Origin: Lentzea albidocapillata | GTDB taxonomy: Bacteria; Actinomycetota; Actinomycetes; Mycobacteriales; Pseudonocardiaceae | Direction: 5' to 3' | Assembly (NCBI RefSeq): GCF_000719115.1 | Contig: NZ_JOEA01000002.1 | Span: 124,001 to 188,000, forward strand | Length of the DNA: 64,000 nucleotides | In this document: positions 17,046 to 25,266 of the stretch, one piece after another | Numbering within the stretch: the stretch's first letter is position 1 | Layout of the letters: every line of letters begins with the position of its first letter | The notes under the pieces: model-generated | The model's input: only the letters and a program-made list of their open reading frames with translations | Told to the model about the DNA's origin: nothing | The model's database searches: none | Translations under genes and position numbers: made by a program

Positions 17046-18091
17046 CGGTTCTGGTGCCCTATCGAACCCTGCTGTCCACAGTGGCCGATGTGTTCGCCGG
17101 CAGAGGGATGCCCGCCGACCGGGCGATGATCGCCGCCGAGGCGCTGTGCCACGGCGAGCTGACCGGCATGACGTCGCACGGCCTGGTCAACCTGACCCGG
17201 CTGTACCTCCCGCTGTTCGACGACGACCGCACGGATCCCCTGGCGGACACGGTGATCCAGACCGATCTCGGCGCGAGCGTGCTCGTTGACGCCCGGCGCG
17301 CGCTCGGGTTGTGGTCGGCCGGTCAAGCCATGGAACTGGCCTGTGCCAGGGCGTCCCGGCACGGCATCGCAATGGTGTCGGTGCGCGGCGCGACCCACAT
17401 CGGTTGCGCGGGCCATCATGCCGCTCGGGCGGTGCCACACGGCATGATCGGCCTGATCGCGTCGAACTGCGGCGGCCAGCGCATCGCCAGGCCACCGGGT
17501 GGCGCCGCCCCGATGCTCGGCACGAACCCGCTCGCCCTGGCCTGTCCCGCGGGCGACGCGCACCCGTTCGTACTGGACATGAGCACCACCGTCGTGCCGA
17601 CCGGCCGGGTGCGTGCCGCGGCTCGCGCGGGCGAGCCGATCCCACCGGGCTGGCTCGCCGCCGCCGACGGCACACCGGTGACCGACCCGGCGGCGTTCGA
17701 TCGGGGCGACGCCCACCTGCTGTGGCTGGGCAGCGATCCCGAAACCGGGGCCTACAAGGGTTTCGGGCTGGGACTGCTGGTCGAGGTGCTCGCCGCGCTG
17801 GTGTCCGGCGCGGCGCTCGGCGCGTTGTCCGCCGACGGCGACCGGGACGACGACATCGGCATTTTGGCGGTCGCGATCGCGCCGGACCTGCTGCGCACCG
17901 GCTTCGCCGCTGACGCGGCGTCGCTCTTCACCGCGGTGCGCGGCTGGCCCGCACTCGACCCCGCCGCCCCGGTGTCGTACCCCGGCTGGCACGAGGGGGA
18001 ACGGGCGGCGCGGTTGCGGGAGCACGGTGTGCCCCTGCCGCGCGCGTTGTTCGAGGAGCTGCGGTCGGTGACGACGGGGGTGCACGCATGA
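17042..18091 (+). CDS. Ldh2-family (malate/lactate/ureidoglycolate type) NAD(P)H oxidoreductase
   Basis: A 349-residue member of the type-2 malate/L-lactate dehydrogenase family, whose fold is not the Rossmann type. Relatives reduce 2-oxo acids or cyclic imines such as piperideine-2-carboxylate. Seen: TGMTSHGLVNL, GTNPLALACPA, FVLDMSTT and KGFGLGLLVEVLAALVSGA, all family hallmarks. The GTG at 17042 has GGAGG upstream and overlaps the M20 stop. Substrate unknown; a 2-keto acid or ring imine of the product is plausible. Confidence 0.87.
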   Translation: MTVLVPYRTLLSTVADVFAGRGMPADRAMIAAEALCHGELTGMTSHGLVNLTRLYLPLFDDDRTDPLADTVIQTDLGASVLVDARRALGLWSAGQAMELACARASRHGIAMVSVRGATHIGCAGHHAARAVPHGMIGLIASNCGGQRIARPPGGAAPMLGTNPLALACPAGDAHPFVLDMSTTVVPTGRVRAAARAGEPIPPGWLAAADGTPVTDPAAFDRGDAHLLWLGSDPETGAYKGFGLGLLVEVLAALVSGAALGALSADGDRDDDIGILAVAIAPDLLRTGFAADAASLFTAVRGWPALDPAAPVSYPGWHEGERAARLREHGVPLPRALFEELRSVTTGVHA

Positions 18092-18969
18092 TGCGGCTCG
18101 GCATCGTCGGACTCGGCGTGATCTCCCGTTTCTACCTGGCCGCGCTGGAGAGATCGCCGGACTTCACGCTCGCCGCGGTCTGCGATCGCGACCCCGCCGC
18201 GTTGGCGGGTCACGGGGTACCCGGCTACCGCGACCACCGCGAGCTGCTCGCCGCGGGCGGGCTGGACGCCGTCGTCGTCACCGCGCCGAACGACGTGCAC
18301 GCCATCGTGTGCCGGGACGTGCTCGACGCCGGACTGCCGGTGTGCGTGGAGAAACCCCTGGCCACCACTCTGGCCGACGGCCGTGAGCTGGCAGACCTCG
18401 CCGCCAGGCGGCAGGTCGCGTTGTTCACCGCGTTCCACCGCCGCTACAACAGCAACGTGCTCGCGTTGCGCGACAAGATCGGCGACGCGGCGATCGAGTC
18501 GATGACGGTGCGGTACCTCGAACAGATCGAGGAACACGTCGGCCACGACCGCTGGTATCTCGACGCGGCGCGCTGCGGCGGTGGCTGCGTCGCGGACAAC
18601 GGCCCGAACGCGCTCGACCTCGTCCGGCTCTTCCTCGGGCCGGTGGCACTGCGCGGCGTGCGGATCGACCGTGACGGCACCGGCGTCGACCGGCAGGCGG
18701 TGCTGGCGCTCGACCGGGCGACCGTCGAGCTCGACTGGTCGTTCCCCGGCGAGGTCAAGGACGTCGAGGTCCGGCTGGGCGACGGGTCGGTGCTCCACGC
18801 GGACATGCTGGCCGGCTACCGGGAGTTCAAGGAGTCGCTCCGGCACGAGTACGAAGGCGTGCTGCGTGAGTTCGCGGAGGCGGTGCGATCGGGTGCCGCG
18901 TGGTCCGACGGCGGCCTGGCCGCACTGTCCATTGTGGATGAGGCGTATCGGAGGGAGCCGTATGCGTGA
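18088..18969 (+). CDS. Gfo/Idh/MocA-family oxidoreductase 2
   Basis: A 293-residue dehydrogenase homologue, shorter than the first one in the operon. Seen: LGIVGLGVISRFYLAAL nucleotide loop, VCVEKPLATT (EKP near 88-90), and FTAFHRRYNSN. The DNGPNALDLVR segment occupies the place of the usual GxxxHDxD motif. It starts at ATGATG, overlapping the Ldh2 stop. Together with the first Gfo/Idh protein and the two aminotransferases, it suggests two oxidation-transamination rounds (inference). Confidence 0.87.
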   Translation: MMRLGIVGLGVISRFYLAALERSPDFTLAAVCDRDPAALAGHGVPGYRDHRELLAAGGLDAVVVTAPNDVHAIVCRDVLDAGLPVCVEKPLATTLADGRELADLAARRQVALFTAFHRRYNSNVLALRDKIGDAAIESMTVRYLEQIEEHVGHDRWYLDAARCGGGCVADNGPNALDLVRLFLGPVALRGVRIDRDGTGVDRQAVLALDRATVELDWSFPGEVKDVEVRLGDGSVLHADMLAGYREFKESLRHEYEGVLREFAEAVRSGAAWSDGGLAALSIVDEAYRREPYA

Positions 18970-19363
18970 GGACGGACCGAAACGGGAGATCACCGCCACG
19001 GTCGTGAAAGTGCTGGTGCACCAGCGCGACGATCGCGGGATGAGCCTGGAACCGTTCGCCAGCCGGTGCGTGCGCGAAGGTGAGGTGCACGAACTGGTCA
19101 CCACCGACCACGACGACACCACGCCCGGCGCGCGGATCGACCGGGTCGGGTTCCTCGGGTTCGCCGAGATCGGGTGTGCGGGCGTGATCGACCGCGGTGA
19201 CGAGGTGTGGATCGGCGGGGTGCGGGTGGGCACGGTGCTCGGGTTCGACGGGTGCCACTTCCCCAACCACTACAACATCCTCATCCAGGTGCCACAGCCG
19301 CGCACCGGGCCCGATCTGGGCCTGAAACCCGAGCTGGACGTGCGGTTCACTCAGTCGGACTGA
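18962..19363 (+). CDS. Conserved small protein of unknown function
   Basis: A 133-residue soluble protein that I cannot place with certainty. It may correspond to Pfam DUF6917, recalled from memory and not checked. No catalytic motif or membrane segment is obvious. It has several short beta-strand-like stretches (ATVVKVLVHQRDD, CHFPNHYNILIQVP). The ATG at 18962 follows GGAGGGAG, overlaps the stop of the Gfo/Idh gene by 8 bases, and closes the rightward operon before a strong terminator. It is probably a pathway enzyme or accessory protein. Confidence 0.78.
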   Translation: MREDGPKREITATVVKVLVHQRDDRGMSLEPFASRCVREGEVHELVTTDHDDTTPGARIDRVGFLGFAEIGCAGVIDRGDEVWIGGVRVGTVLGFDGCHFPNHYNILIQVPQPRTGPDLGLKPELDVRFTQSD

Positions 19364-19364
19364 G

Positions 19365-19397
19365 AACGGGCCCCAGGCGGATCGCCTGGGGCCCGTT
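19365..19397. terminator. Strong hairpin terminator ending the biosynthetic operon
   Basis: A perfect 15-bp stem (AACGGGCCCCAGGCG with CGCCTGGGGCCCGTT) around a 3-base loop, two bases after the last cluster stop. It also serves the convergent EF-hand gene. Confidence 0.85.
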
Positions 19398-19408
19398 TCA
19401 TCACCCGG

Positions 19409-19945
19409 TCAGTTGCCGAGCAGCGGCACGTCCAGCTTGCCGAGGTGGTAGTCGCGCACGGCGTGCACGAGCTCGTCGACGGTCAGCTTGCCGTTGCCGT
19501 TGGTGTCGATCGCGCGGAACGCGGTGTCGACGGCCGAAGGCTCGACACCGATGGCGTCCAGCCACTTGCCGAACTCCCTCGGGCTCACCTCGCCGTCGCC
19601 GTCGGTGTCGCACAGCCCGACGATCGCCGCGATCGTGGGACGCACGACCCGGTTGAACCCCGAGTCGCCCTCCTGGAAAATCTGCGCCTCGGTGACCTCG
19701 ATGAACTGCTGTTCGGTCATCGATCCGTTCGGTCCGACGCCCGCCTTGCTCGCCAGGTACTCGAACATGTCCGAGAACGAGTTGATCACCGCCCGGGCCT
19801 GCGGTGACGCCGGGTCCTCGCCGAACGCCTTGACGATCCGGCGGGCCTCGGCCTCGTAGTCGGACTTCTCGATCCGGCCGTTCTTGTTGACATCCCATTT
19901 CGCGAAACGCTTCTTGAGCCGGTCGCTCTTGACTGCGGCGGTCAT
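19409..19945 (-). CDS. Calerythrin-like EF-hand calcium-binding protein
   Basis: A 178-residue soluble protein with the layout of calerythrin, the actinobacterial sarcoplasmic-type calcium-binding protein. EF-hand loops: DVNKNGRIEKSD (18-29), a degenerate second loop GVGPNGSMTEQQ (69-80), DTDGDGEVSPRE (113-124) and DTNGNGKLTVDE (147-158). Three loops have full calcium ligands and the second lacks the first Asp, which matches calerythrin. The ATG at 19945 has AAGGAG seven bases upstream and is preferred to the ATG at 19963. It is probably a cytoplasmic calcium buffer. Confidence 0.92.
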   Translation of the reverse strand: MTAAVKSDRLKKRFAKWDVNKNGRIEKSDYEAEARRIVKAFGEDPASPQARAVINSFSDMFEYLASKAGVGPNGSMTEQQFIEVTEAQIFQEGDSGFNRVVRPTIAAIVGLCDTDGDGEVSPREFGKWLDAIGVEPSAVDTAFRAIDTNGNGKLTVDELVHAVRDYHLGKLDVPLLGN

Positions 19946-19978
19946 TGCTGCACTCCTTGTCACGGAAGAACTGATGTC

Positions 19979-20006
19979 CGCCTGCCGGGCCTTACCCCGG
20001 CAGGCG
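19979..20006. terminator. Hairpin between the dehydrogenase and EF-hand genes
   Basis: An 11-bp perfect stem (CGCCTGCCGGG with CCCGGCAGGCG) and a 6-base loop, just downstream of the nucleotide-sugar dehydrogenase stop on the minus strand. Confidence 0.7.
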
Positions 20007-20024
20007 CCCCTACGGCAGACGCAC

Positions 20025-21272
20025 CTACAGGCGCACGACCTCCTCCCCGGGAACGCGCCCCGTCACGTCGAAGAACAGCCGGGCGGTCCTCGCCAGCCGG
20101 CCGAGGTCGTAGTCGCGGTGAGCGACGAGCAGCACGGCGGCGTCCGCGGTCCGCAGGGCCGTGCCGAGATCAGGTGCGGGCGGCCCGAGTTCGGGCACCA
20201 CACCGGCCACCGGGTCGTGATAGGCCACGATCGCGCCGAGCGCACGCAGGCGCAGCGCGGTCCGCACCGCGGCGGACTCACGGGTGTCCGGCACGTCCGC
20301 CTTGTAGGTGAGACCGAGCAGCAGGATCTTCGTCCCCCGCAGAGGTTTGCCGTACTCGGCGAGCATCCTCGTCACGCGTTCGGCCACATAGGACGGCATC
20401 TGCTCGTCCACCCGCCGTGCCGCGTGCACGACACCCAGCCGGGTGCCTTCCCGTTCGGCCTTGTCCAGCAGGTATCGGGGGTCGACCGGGATGCAGTGCC
20501 CGCCGGCACCGGGGCCGGGCACGAACGGCGCGAACCCGAACGGCTTGGACGCAGCACAGTGCAGTACGTCCCACACGTCGACGCCGATGTTGTCGCAGAA
20601 CATCGCGATCTCGTTGACCAGCGCGATGTTCACGTACCGGTAGGTGTTCTCCAGCAGCTTGGCCATCTCCGCCTCACGGGTGCCGCGCGCCACCACCACC
20701 GTGTCGACGAACCGCCCGTAGAACGTGGCGCAGTGCTTGGCGCACAACGGAGTGTGGCCGCTGACGACCTTCGGGGTGTTGCGCAGGCCGAACCGCGCAT
20801 TGCCGGGGTCGATCCGCTCAGGCGAGTAGGCGAGCGGGAAGTCCTCGCCCGCGATCAGCCCGTGCTGTTCCAGAATCGGCCGGACGACCTCGTCGGTGGT
20901 CCCCGGATAGCTGGTCGACTCCAGCACCACCAGAGTGCCGGGCCGCAGATGTCCGGCGATGGTCGTGGCGGCAGAGCGCACGGCGGCCAGATCCGGCCCG
21001 CCCCCGGCGTCGAGACCGGTGGGCACGCAGATCGTGATCGTCTCGGCACCGCTCAGCACCGCCGGATCGGAGGTGACGGTGAAACCTCTGGCCTTCATCT
21101 CCCGTAGTTGGTCCGTCGACACGTCGAGCACGTGCGAGCGGCCCTCGGCCACCGCGGTGACCACCTCCGGCGAAGTGTCGTACCCGATCACCGACAACCC
21201 GGCGGCGACGGCTTCGGCGGCGAGTGGCAGTCCGACGTAGCCGACGCCGACCACGACAAGATCGACAGACAC
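20025..21272 (-). CDS. UDP-N-acetyl-hexosamine (WbpA/WecC-type) 6-dehydrogenase
   Basis: A 415-residue nucleotide-sugar dehydrogenase that oxidises C6 of a UDP-sugar to the uronic acid in two NAD-dependent steps. Seen: LVVVGVGYVGLPLAAE, STSYPGTTDEVV, YSPERIDPGN, LLENTYRYVNIALVNE, the catalytic cysteine in FVPGPGAGGHCIPVDP, and GLTYKADVPDTRESAA. The PGPGxGGHCIPVDP form points to the N-acetylamino-sugar branch over simple UDP-glucose. GTG start after GGAAAGGA. It may support cell-wall or capsule polymers. It lies outside the cluster's terminator, so a role there is uncertain. Confidence 0.88.
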   Translation of the reverse strand: MSVDLVVVGVGYVGLPLAAEAVAAGLSVIGYDTSPEVVTAVAEGRSHVLDVSTDQLREMKARGFTVTSDPAVLSGAETITICVPTGLDAGGGPDLAAVRSAATTIAGHLRPGTLVVLESTSYPGTTDEVVRPILEQHGLIAGEDFPLAYSPERIDPGNARFGLRNTPKVVSGHTPLCAKHCATFYGRFVDTVVVARGTREAEMAKLLENTYRYVNIALVNEIAMFCDNIGVDVWDVLHCAASKPFGFAPFVPGPGAGGHCIPVDPRYLLDKAEREGTRLGVVHAARRVDEQMPSYVAERVTRMLAEYGKPLRGTKILLLGLTYKADVPDTRESAAVRTALRLRALGAIVAYHDPVAGVVPELGPPAPDLGTALRTADAAVLLVAHRDYDLGRLARTARLFFDVTGRVPGEEVVRL

Positions 21273-21305
21273 GCGTGTCCTTTCCGACTCGTCACACCAT
21301 GGGGC

Positions 21306-21617
21306 TCAGTCCCTGACGGAGAACGACCCGCTGCCGAGGGCGACGTGTGAGCCGTGGTCCTCCTGGACGGCCAGCCCAGGGGTCATGCAGAACGGGTCGG
21401 CGTGCACGAAGACCTCGGTGTTGGTCAGGTTGACCAGCACGTGCGCGTCGAGCGGGAGTTTGTTGCAGCCGTGAGGGTTCGTGTAGATCTTGACCGGCGT
21501 GAGCTCGGTCGAGAACACCGCCACCCGGCCTGCCGCGGCATGTGCGGGAAGGCTGAGCGAGGCGAGGAGAGCGGTAGCCGCGAGCGTGCTCAACGTTGCG
21601 GAGACAAGGCGTTTCAT
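21306..21617 (-). CDS. Small secreted protein with two cysteines
   Basis: A 103-residue precursor with a clear Sec signal (residues 1-28, cleavage after PAHA). The mature part is about 75 residues with exactly two cysteines (C51 and C77), suggesting one disulphide. Family unknown. The ATG at 21617 has GGAGG upstream. Only 33 bases separate it from the dehydrogenase gene, so they may be co-transcribed. The 296-bp gap upstream (21618-21913) holds a TAGCGT-like -10 on the minus strand and no gene that I can support. Confidence 0.78.
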   Translation of the reverse strand: MKRLVSATLSTLAATALLASLSLPAHAAAGRVAVFSTELTPVKIYTNPHGCNKLPLDAHVLVNLTNTEVFVHADPFCMTPGLAVQEDHGSHVALGSGSFSVRD

Positions 21618-21913
21618 GGAGTCCTCCAGGTTCGGAGATGTCGCTCTCCGTACGCTAACAGCGACTGAGCGCTACCTCGGATTTGTGACCAAACATCACG
21701 CGTCCAGGTTGCGGTCGGCCGGGAGGAGCATCCGAATGGGGTGTCCGCTGCACCCCTGAGTGTTCTTCCACCGCAGGCGTTCCCATGAACGAGCAGGCGA
21801 CTGAACCATCGGGCGAGGCCGGCGTGACAACCCACGACTCAGCGCATTCCCGGAGGCGACCCAGGCTTGCGTCGGTGTCCTCGCCTACGAGCGTTCGACG
21901 CGCAGGGTCTGAG

Positions 21914-22945
21914 TCACCTGCCCGTCGGCTGCACGGGCATCGTGGGTCCGAGCGAACGCAGGTCCACGGAGTCCGCCGCTTCGGCGACCGCTTCGGCAGC
22001 GGCGTCCGCCGCGTCCTCGGACGCCTTCGTGGCCAGTTCGTCGGTGTCGGGCGGCCTCGTCGCCTCGGACCGGGGCAGGACCTCGGAGAAGGCGCGTGAC
22101 ACGTCGTGCAGCGCGCTGGTGACCTCGCTCGGGATCACCCAGAACGTGTTGCCCGAGCCCTGCGCGAGCTTGGGCAGCACCTGCAAGTACTGGTAGGCGA
22201 GCAGTTTCGGGTCCGGGTCGTTGCGGTGCACGGCCTGGAAGACCTGGTCGATCGCGCGGGACTGGCCCTCCGCCTCGAGGATGGTGGCGGCTCGATGCCC
22301 TTCGGCGCGCAGCACGGCAGCCTGCTTGTCGCCCTCCGCGGTGAGGATCTGTGACTGGCGCTGACCCTCGGCGTTCAGAATGGCGGCCCGCTTGTCGCGT
22401 TCGGCCCGCATCTGCTTCTCCATCGCGTCCTTGATGGTCTTCGGCGGGTCGATCGCCTTGATCTCCACCCGGTTGACCCGCAGGCCCCACTTGCCCGTCG
22501 CGTCGTCGAGCACGCCGCGCAGCTGGCTGTTGATCGTGTCGCGGGAGGTCAGCGTCATCTCCAGATCCATCGATCCCACGACGTTGCGCAACGTGGTGAC
22601 GGTGAGCTGCTCGACGGCCTGCAGGAAGCTCGCGATCTCGTACGCCGCGGCGCGCGGGTCGGTCACCTGGAAGTACAGCACGGTGTCGATCTCGACCACC
22701 AGGTTGTCCTCGGTGATCACCGGCTGCGGCTGGAACGAGACGACCTGCTCACGCAGGTCGATCGCCGGGTACACCCGATCCACGTACGGGATGACGAAGT
22801 TGAGTCCCGGCTTGAGGGTGCGCTGGTAGCGGCCGAGTCGTTCGACGTTGCGGGCGCGAGCCTGCGGCACGATGCGCACCGCGCGGAAAACGGTGAAGGC
22901 CGTGAACACAGCGAGTACCAGTGCGGCGATCAGCAAGGCGGACAT
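21914..22945 (-). CDS. SPFH/band-7 membrane protein (stomatin/QmcA type)
   Basis: A 343-residue protein with one N-terminal membrane helix (about 1-22), a band-7 domain (about 25-190, with VERLGRYQRTLKPGLNFVIP and VTTLRNVVGSMDLE) and a helical, Ala/Glu-rich coiled-coil region (ILNAEGQRQSQILTAEGDKQ and following). The tail is low-complexity Ala/Asp/Glu. Such proteins form oligomeric membrane scaffolds that work with NfeD, encoded three bases upstream here. This is the canonical pair. Confidence 0.9.
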   Translation of the reverse strand: MSALLIAALVLAVFTAFTVFRAVRIVPQARARNVERLGRYQRTLKPGLNFVIPYVDRVYPAIDLREQVVSFQPQPVITEDNLVVEIDTVLYFQVTDPRAAAYEIASFLQAVEQLTVTTLRNVVGSMDLEMTLTSRDTINSQLRGVLDDATGKWGLRVNRVEIKAIDPPKTIKDAMEKQMRAERDKRAAILNAEGQRQSQILTAEGDKQAAVLRAEGHRAATILEAEGQSRAIDQVFQAVHRNDPDPKLLAYQYLQVLPKLAQGSGNTFWVIPSEVTSALHDVSRAFSEVLPRSEATRPPDTDELATKASEDAADAAAEAVAEAADSVDLRSLGPTMPVQPTGR

Positions 22946-22948
22946 GGG

Positions 22949-23380
22949 TCACTCCCGTGGGTAGACGACAGCGATGCTGCCGCTGATCTGCAGAACGTCC
23001 ACAGTGGACCCGGCCGGGATCACCACGGACTCGTCGATCGGACGCGCCGACCAGTCCTCTCCCCCGATGCGCACCAGTCCCGCACGGCCGTTCACCTCTT
23101 GCAGGACGTACGCCGAACTGCCCACCAGAGCATCGATTCCGAACCGCTCCCCCCGCGCCAGCAGCACCTGCCTGCGCGCCCACGGCCGAACCAGCACCAC
23201 GCCCGCGGCGGACACGACCGTGAACGCCACCAACTGCCCCGGCACCGGAACACCGATCGCGGCGATACCCGAGGTGACCAGCGCGGCCGCGGCAAGCATG
23301 CCGAGCGCCGCGGTCAGCGTGAAGATCTCCGCGACGGCCAGCACCGTCCCGACGATCAGCCAGATGAGCCAAGGATCCAT
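22949..23380 (-). CDS. NfeD-family membrane protein
   Basis: A 143-residue short-form NfeD: hydrophobic helices up to about residue 70, then a soluble OB-fold domain with ALVGSSAYVLQEVNGRAGLVRIGGEDWSAR. It lacks the ClpP-like protease domain of long NfeD. The ATG at 23380 follows GGGAGGG. It sits directly before the SPFH gene, with which it forms a functional pair in membrane organisation. Confidence 0.88.
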   Translation of the reverse strand: MDPWLIWLIVGTVLAVAEIFTLTAALGMLAAAALVTSGIAAIGVPVPGQLVAFTVVSAAGVVLVRPWARRQVLLARGERFGIDALVGSSAYVLQEVNGRAGLVRIGGEDWSARPIDESVVIPAGSTVDVLQISGSIAVVYPRE

Positions 23381-23695
23381 GGTGCGACCCTCCCGTCGGA
23401 GGTACGCCTCGCTACTCGACGTCTTCCTACCATCGTCACCCCAGGTCAGCACATCCGCAAGGCGTTCGATCGGCCAGTTACGGCCCGGTCGGTCACGGGC
23501 TACGGCCGGCGGCCCACGGGCCAAGCACTTCAGCAGACTCCTGACCGGCGGGCAGCTCGTGCCGATCGCCGGCGCGCGACCGCAGCCGGCCAGCTTGACG
23601 GACTGGCCGGCCGCGGGCAGCCGACGTTCAGAGAATGTCCAGTGCCGCGACCGGGATTGCGACCGCCACCTCTGATCACCCCTACCGTCGCGAAC
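23381..23695. other. 315-bp divergent intergenic region
   Basis: This gap lies between the leftward nfeD gene and the rightward YraQ-type gene. It holds a perfect 9-bp inverted repeat, GCCGGCCAG (23585-23593) and CTGGCCGGC (23603-23611), with TTGACG between the arms. That could be an operator over a -35 element, though I found no well-placed -10. No gene or metal-box sequence is evident. Confidence 0.5.
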
Positions 23696-24625
23696 ATGGG
23701 CGAACGTCGGATCGGGCCGGTGGAGGTGCTGGCCGTACTCCTGGCCGGGGGCGTTCTGCTGCGCGGCCACGAGATCTTCCAGACACCGATCGTGCAGACC
23801 TGGGCGGCCGTGTTCGTTTCGATCGTGCTGCAGGCGTTGCCGTTCCTCACCCTCGGCGTCGCGCTCTCGTCCGCCATCTCGGTGTATGTGTCGCGTGACC
23901 TGCTCACGAAGATCCTGCCGCGGCGGCCCGCGCTCGCCGTACCCGCCGCCGCGGCCGCGGGAGTGATACTCCCTGGCTGTGAGTGCGGGTCGGTGCCGGT
24001 GGCGGGAGCCTTGCTGCGCAAGGGGATCGCGCCCGCGGTGGCGTTGACGTTCCTGCTGGCCGCACCCGCCGTCAACCCCATCGTTCTGGTAGCGACGGCG
24101 GTCGCGTTTCCCGGTCAGCCCGGCATGGTGCTGGGACGTGCCGCCGCGAGCCTGCTCGCCGCGACGGTCATGGGCTGGTTGTGGCTGCGGAAGGGCAGGA
24201 CTGATTGGATCAAGATGCCCGAGCACAGTCACCAGCACGGGTTTCTGAGCCAGGCACGGCACGACTTCCTGCACGCGGGCGGGTTTCTCGTGATCGGCGC
24301 GCTCCTCGCGGCGACGATCAACGTGTTCGTGCCCGGCCGTTGGCTGCAGTTCGTCGCCGACGAGCCGTGGCTGGCGGTGCTCGCCATGGCCGGGCTCGCG
24401 GTGCTGTTGTCGATCTGCTCGGAGGCCGACGCGTTCGTGGCGGCGAGCTTCACGCAGTTCTCGACGACGGCGAAGCTCACTTTCCTGGTCGTCGGGCCGA
24501 TGGTCGACATGAAACTCTTCGCCATGCAGACCGGGATGTTCGGCCGCCGGTTCGCGATCCGGTTCGCCCCGGCCACGTTGGTCGTCGCCACCGCGTCGGC
24601 CGTCGCGATCGGGGCGCTGCTGTGA
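23696..24625 (+). CDS. YraQ/DUF318-family permease
   Basis: A 309-residue membrane protein with eight or so hydrophobic segments in two repeats. The family signature LPGCECGSVPVAGALLRKG (near 95-113), with its CxC pair, is clear, and the second half carries SEADAFVAASF. Function in the family is not settled; metal, thiol or arsenical transport has been proposed for relatives. The ATG at 23696 was chosen because the upstream frame is non-membrane and rich in Arg and Gly. It is coupled to the next gene (GTGA), its usual partner. Confidence 0.85.
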   Translation: MGERRIGPVEVLAVLLAGGVLLRGHEIFQTPIVQTWAAVFVSIVLQALPFLTLGVALSSAISVYVSRDLLTKILPRRPALAVPAAAAAGVILPGCECGSVPVAGALLRKGIAPAVALTFLLAAPAVNPIVLVATAVAFPGQPGMVLGRAAASLLAATVMGWLWLRKGRTDWIKMPEHSHQHGFLSQARHDFLHAGGFLVIGALLAATINVFVPGRWLQFVADEPWLAVLAMAGLAVLLSICSEADAFVAASFTQFSTTAKLTFLVVGPMVDMKLFAMQTGMFGRRFAIRFAPATLVVATASAVAIGALL

Positions 24626-25266
24626 ACCGGGCGGCGGCGATCGTGATCCTCCTGCTGCTGGCCGGTGCCACGACGAGAACGCTGGTGACGGGTCAGTACG
24701 TCAGCTACGTCAAGGCCGGTCTGTGGCCGTTGCTGGTCATCTCAGTCGTGCTCCTCGCGCTGTTCTCGACCGCGAAAGGGCACCAGCCCAAGGTCGCGTG
24801 GCTGCTCGTCCTCCCGGTGCTGGCACTGCTCGTCGTCGCACCGAAGTCGCTCGGTAGCCACGCGGCGGTCAACGCGGGCACCGTGCTCACGGAGTCCGAC
24901 GAGTACCCGCCGCTGCCGGAGGGCGATCCGGTGGAGGTCAAGATCTTCGACTACGCGAGCCGTGCGGTGTTCGACGAGGGCCGCACGCTGCGGGACCGCC
25001 GGGTCACACTGGTCGGCTTCACCTCGACCGGTCCGAACGGCGAACACCTGCTGGTGCGGATGATCCTGACCTGCTGTGCCGCGGACGGCAGGCCGGTGAA
25101 GATCGGGATGAGGAACGTGGAACCGCTGCCGGACGACACCTGGATCGAGGTCGTGGGCTCCTATGTGGACGAAACAGCCGAGGACGGCGTGAACGGCGGG
25201 AGGATCCCGTTCATCGACGTGGAGGACGCGATCCGGGTCGCGCAGCCGGAACGGCCCTACGAGTAG
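24622..25266 (+). CDS. YcgQ/TIGR03943-family membrane protein
   Basis: A 214-residue partner of the YraQ-type permease. Two N-terminal helices (AIVILLLLAGATTRTLV and a second from about 35 to 70) precede an extracytoplasmic beta-rich domain with ILTCCAADGRPVKIGM, where the CC pair is the family hallmark. In Bacillus the homologous pair has been linked to metal or zinc stress, but no Zur-like box is visible here. Its last 10 bases overlap the convergent regulator gene. Confidence 0.83.
   Translation: MNRAAAIVILLLLAGATTRTLVTGQYVSYVKAGLWPLLVISVVLLALFSTAKGHQPKVAWLLVLPVLALLVVAPKSLGSHAAVNAGTVLTESDEYPPLPEGDPVEVKIFDYASRAVFDEGRTLRDRRVTLVGFTSTGPNGEHLLVRMILTCCAADGRPVKIGMRNVEPLPDDTWIEVVGSYVDETAEDGVNGGRIPFIDVEDAIRVAQPERPYE

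Noticed and set aside
20025..21272. UDP-sugar dehydrogenase as part of the 3.6-19.4 kb cluster
   Set aside because: It lies beyond a strong terminator and the calerythrin gene, in opposite orientation to the adjacent operon. A role is possible but not supported.
23381..25266. Zur control of the YraQ/YcgQ pair
   Set aside because: Homologous pairs are metal-linked in other bacteria, but I found no AATGATT-core palindrome in the 315-bp upstream region.
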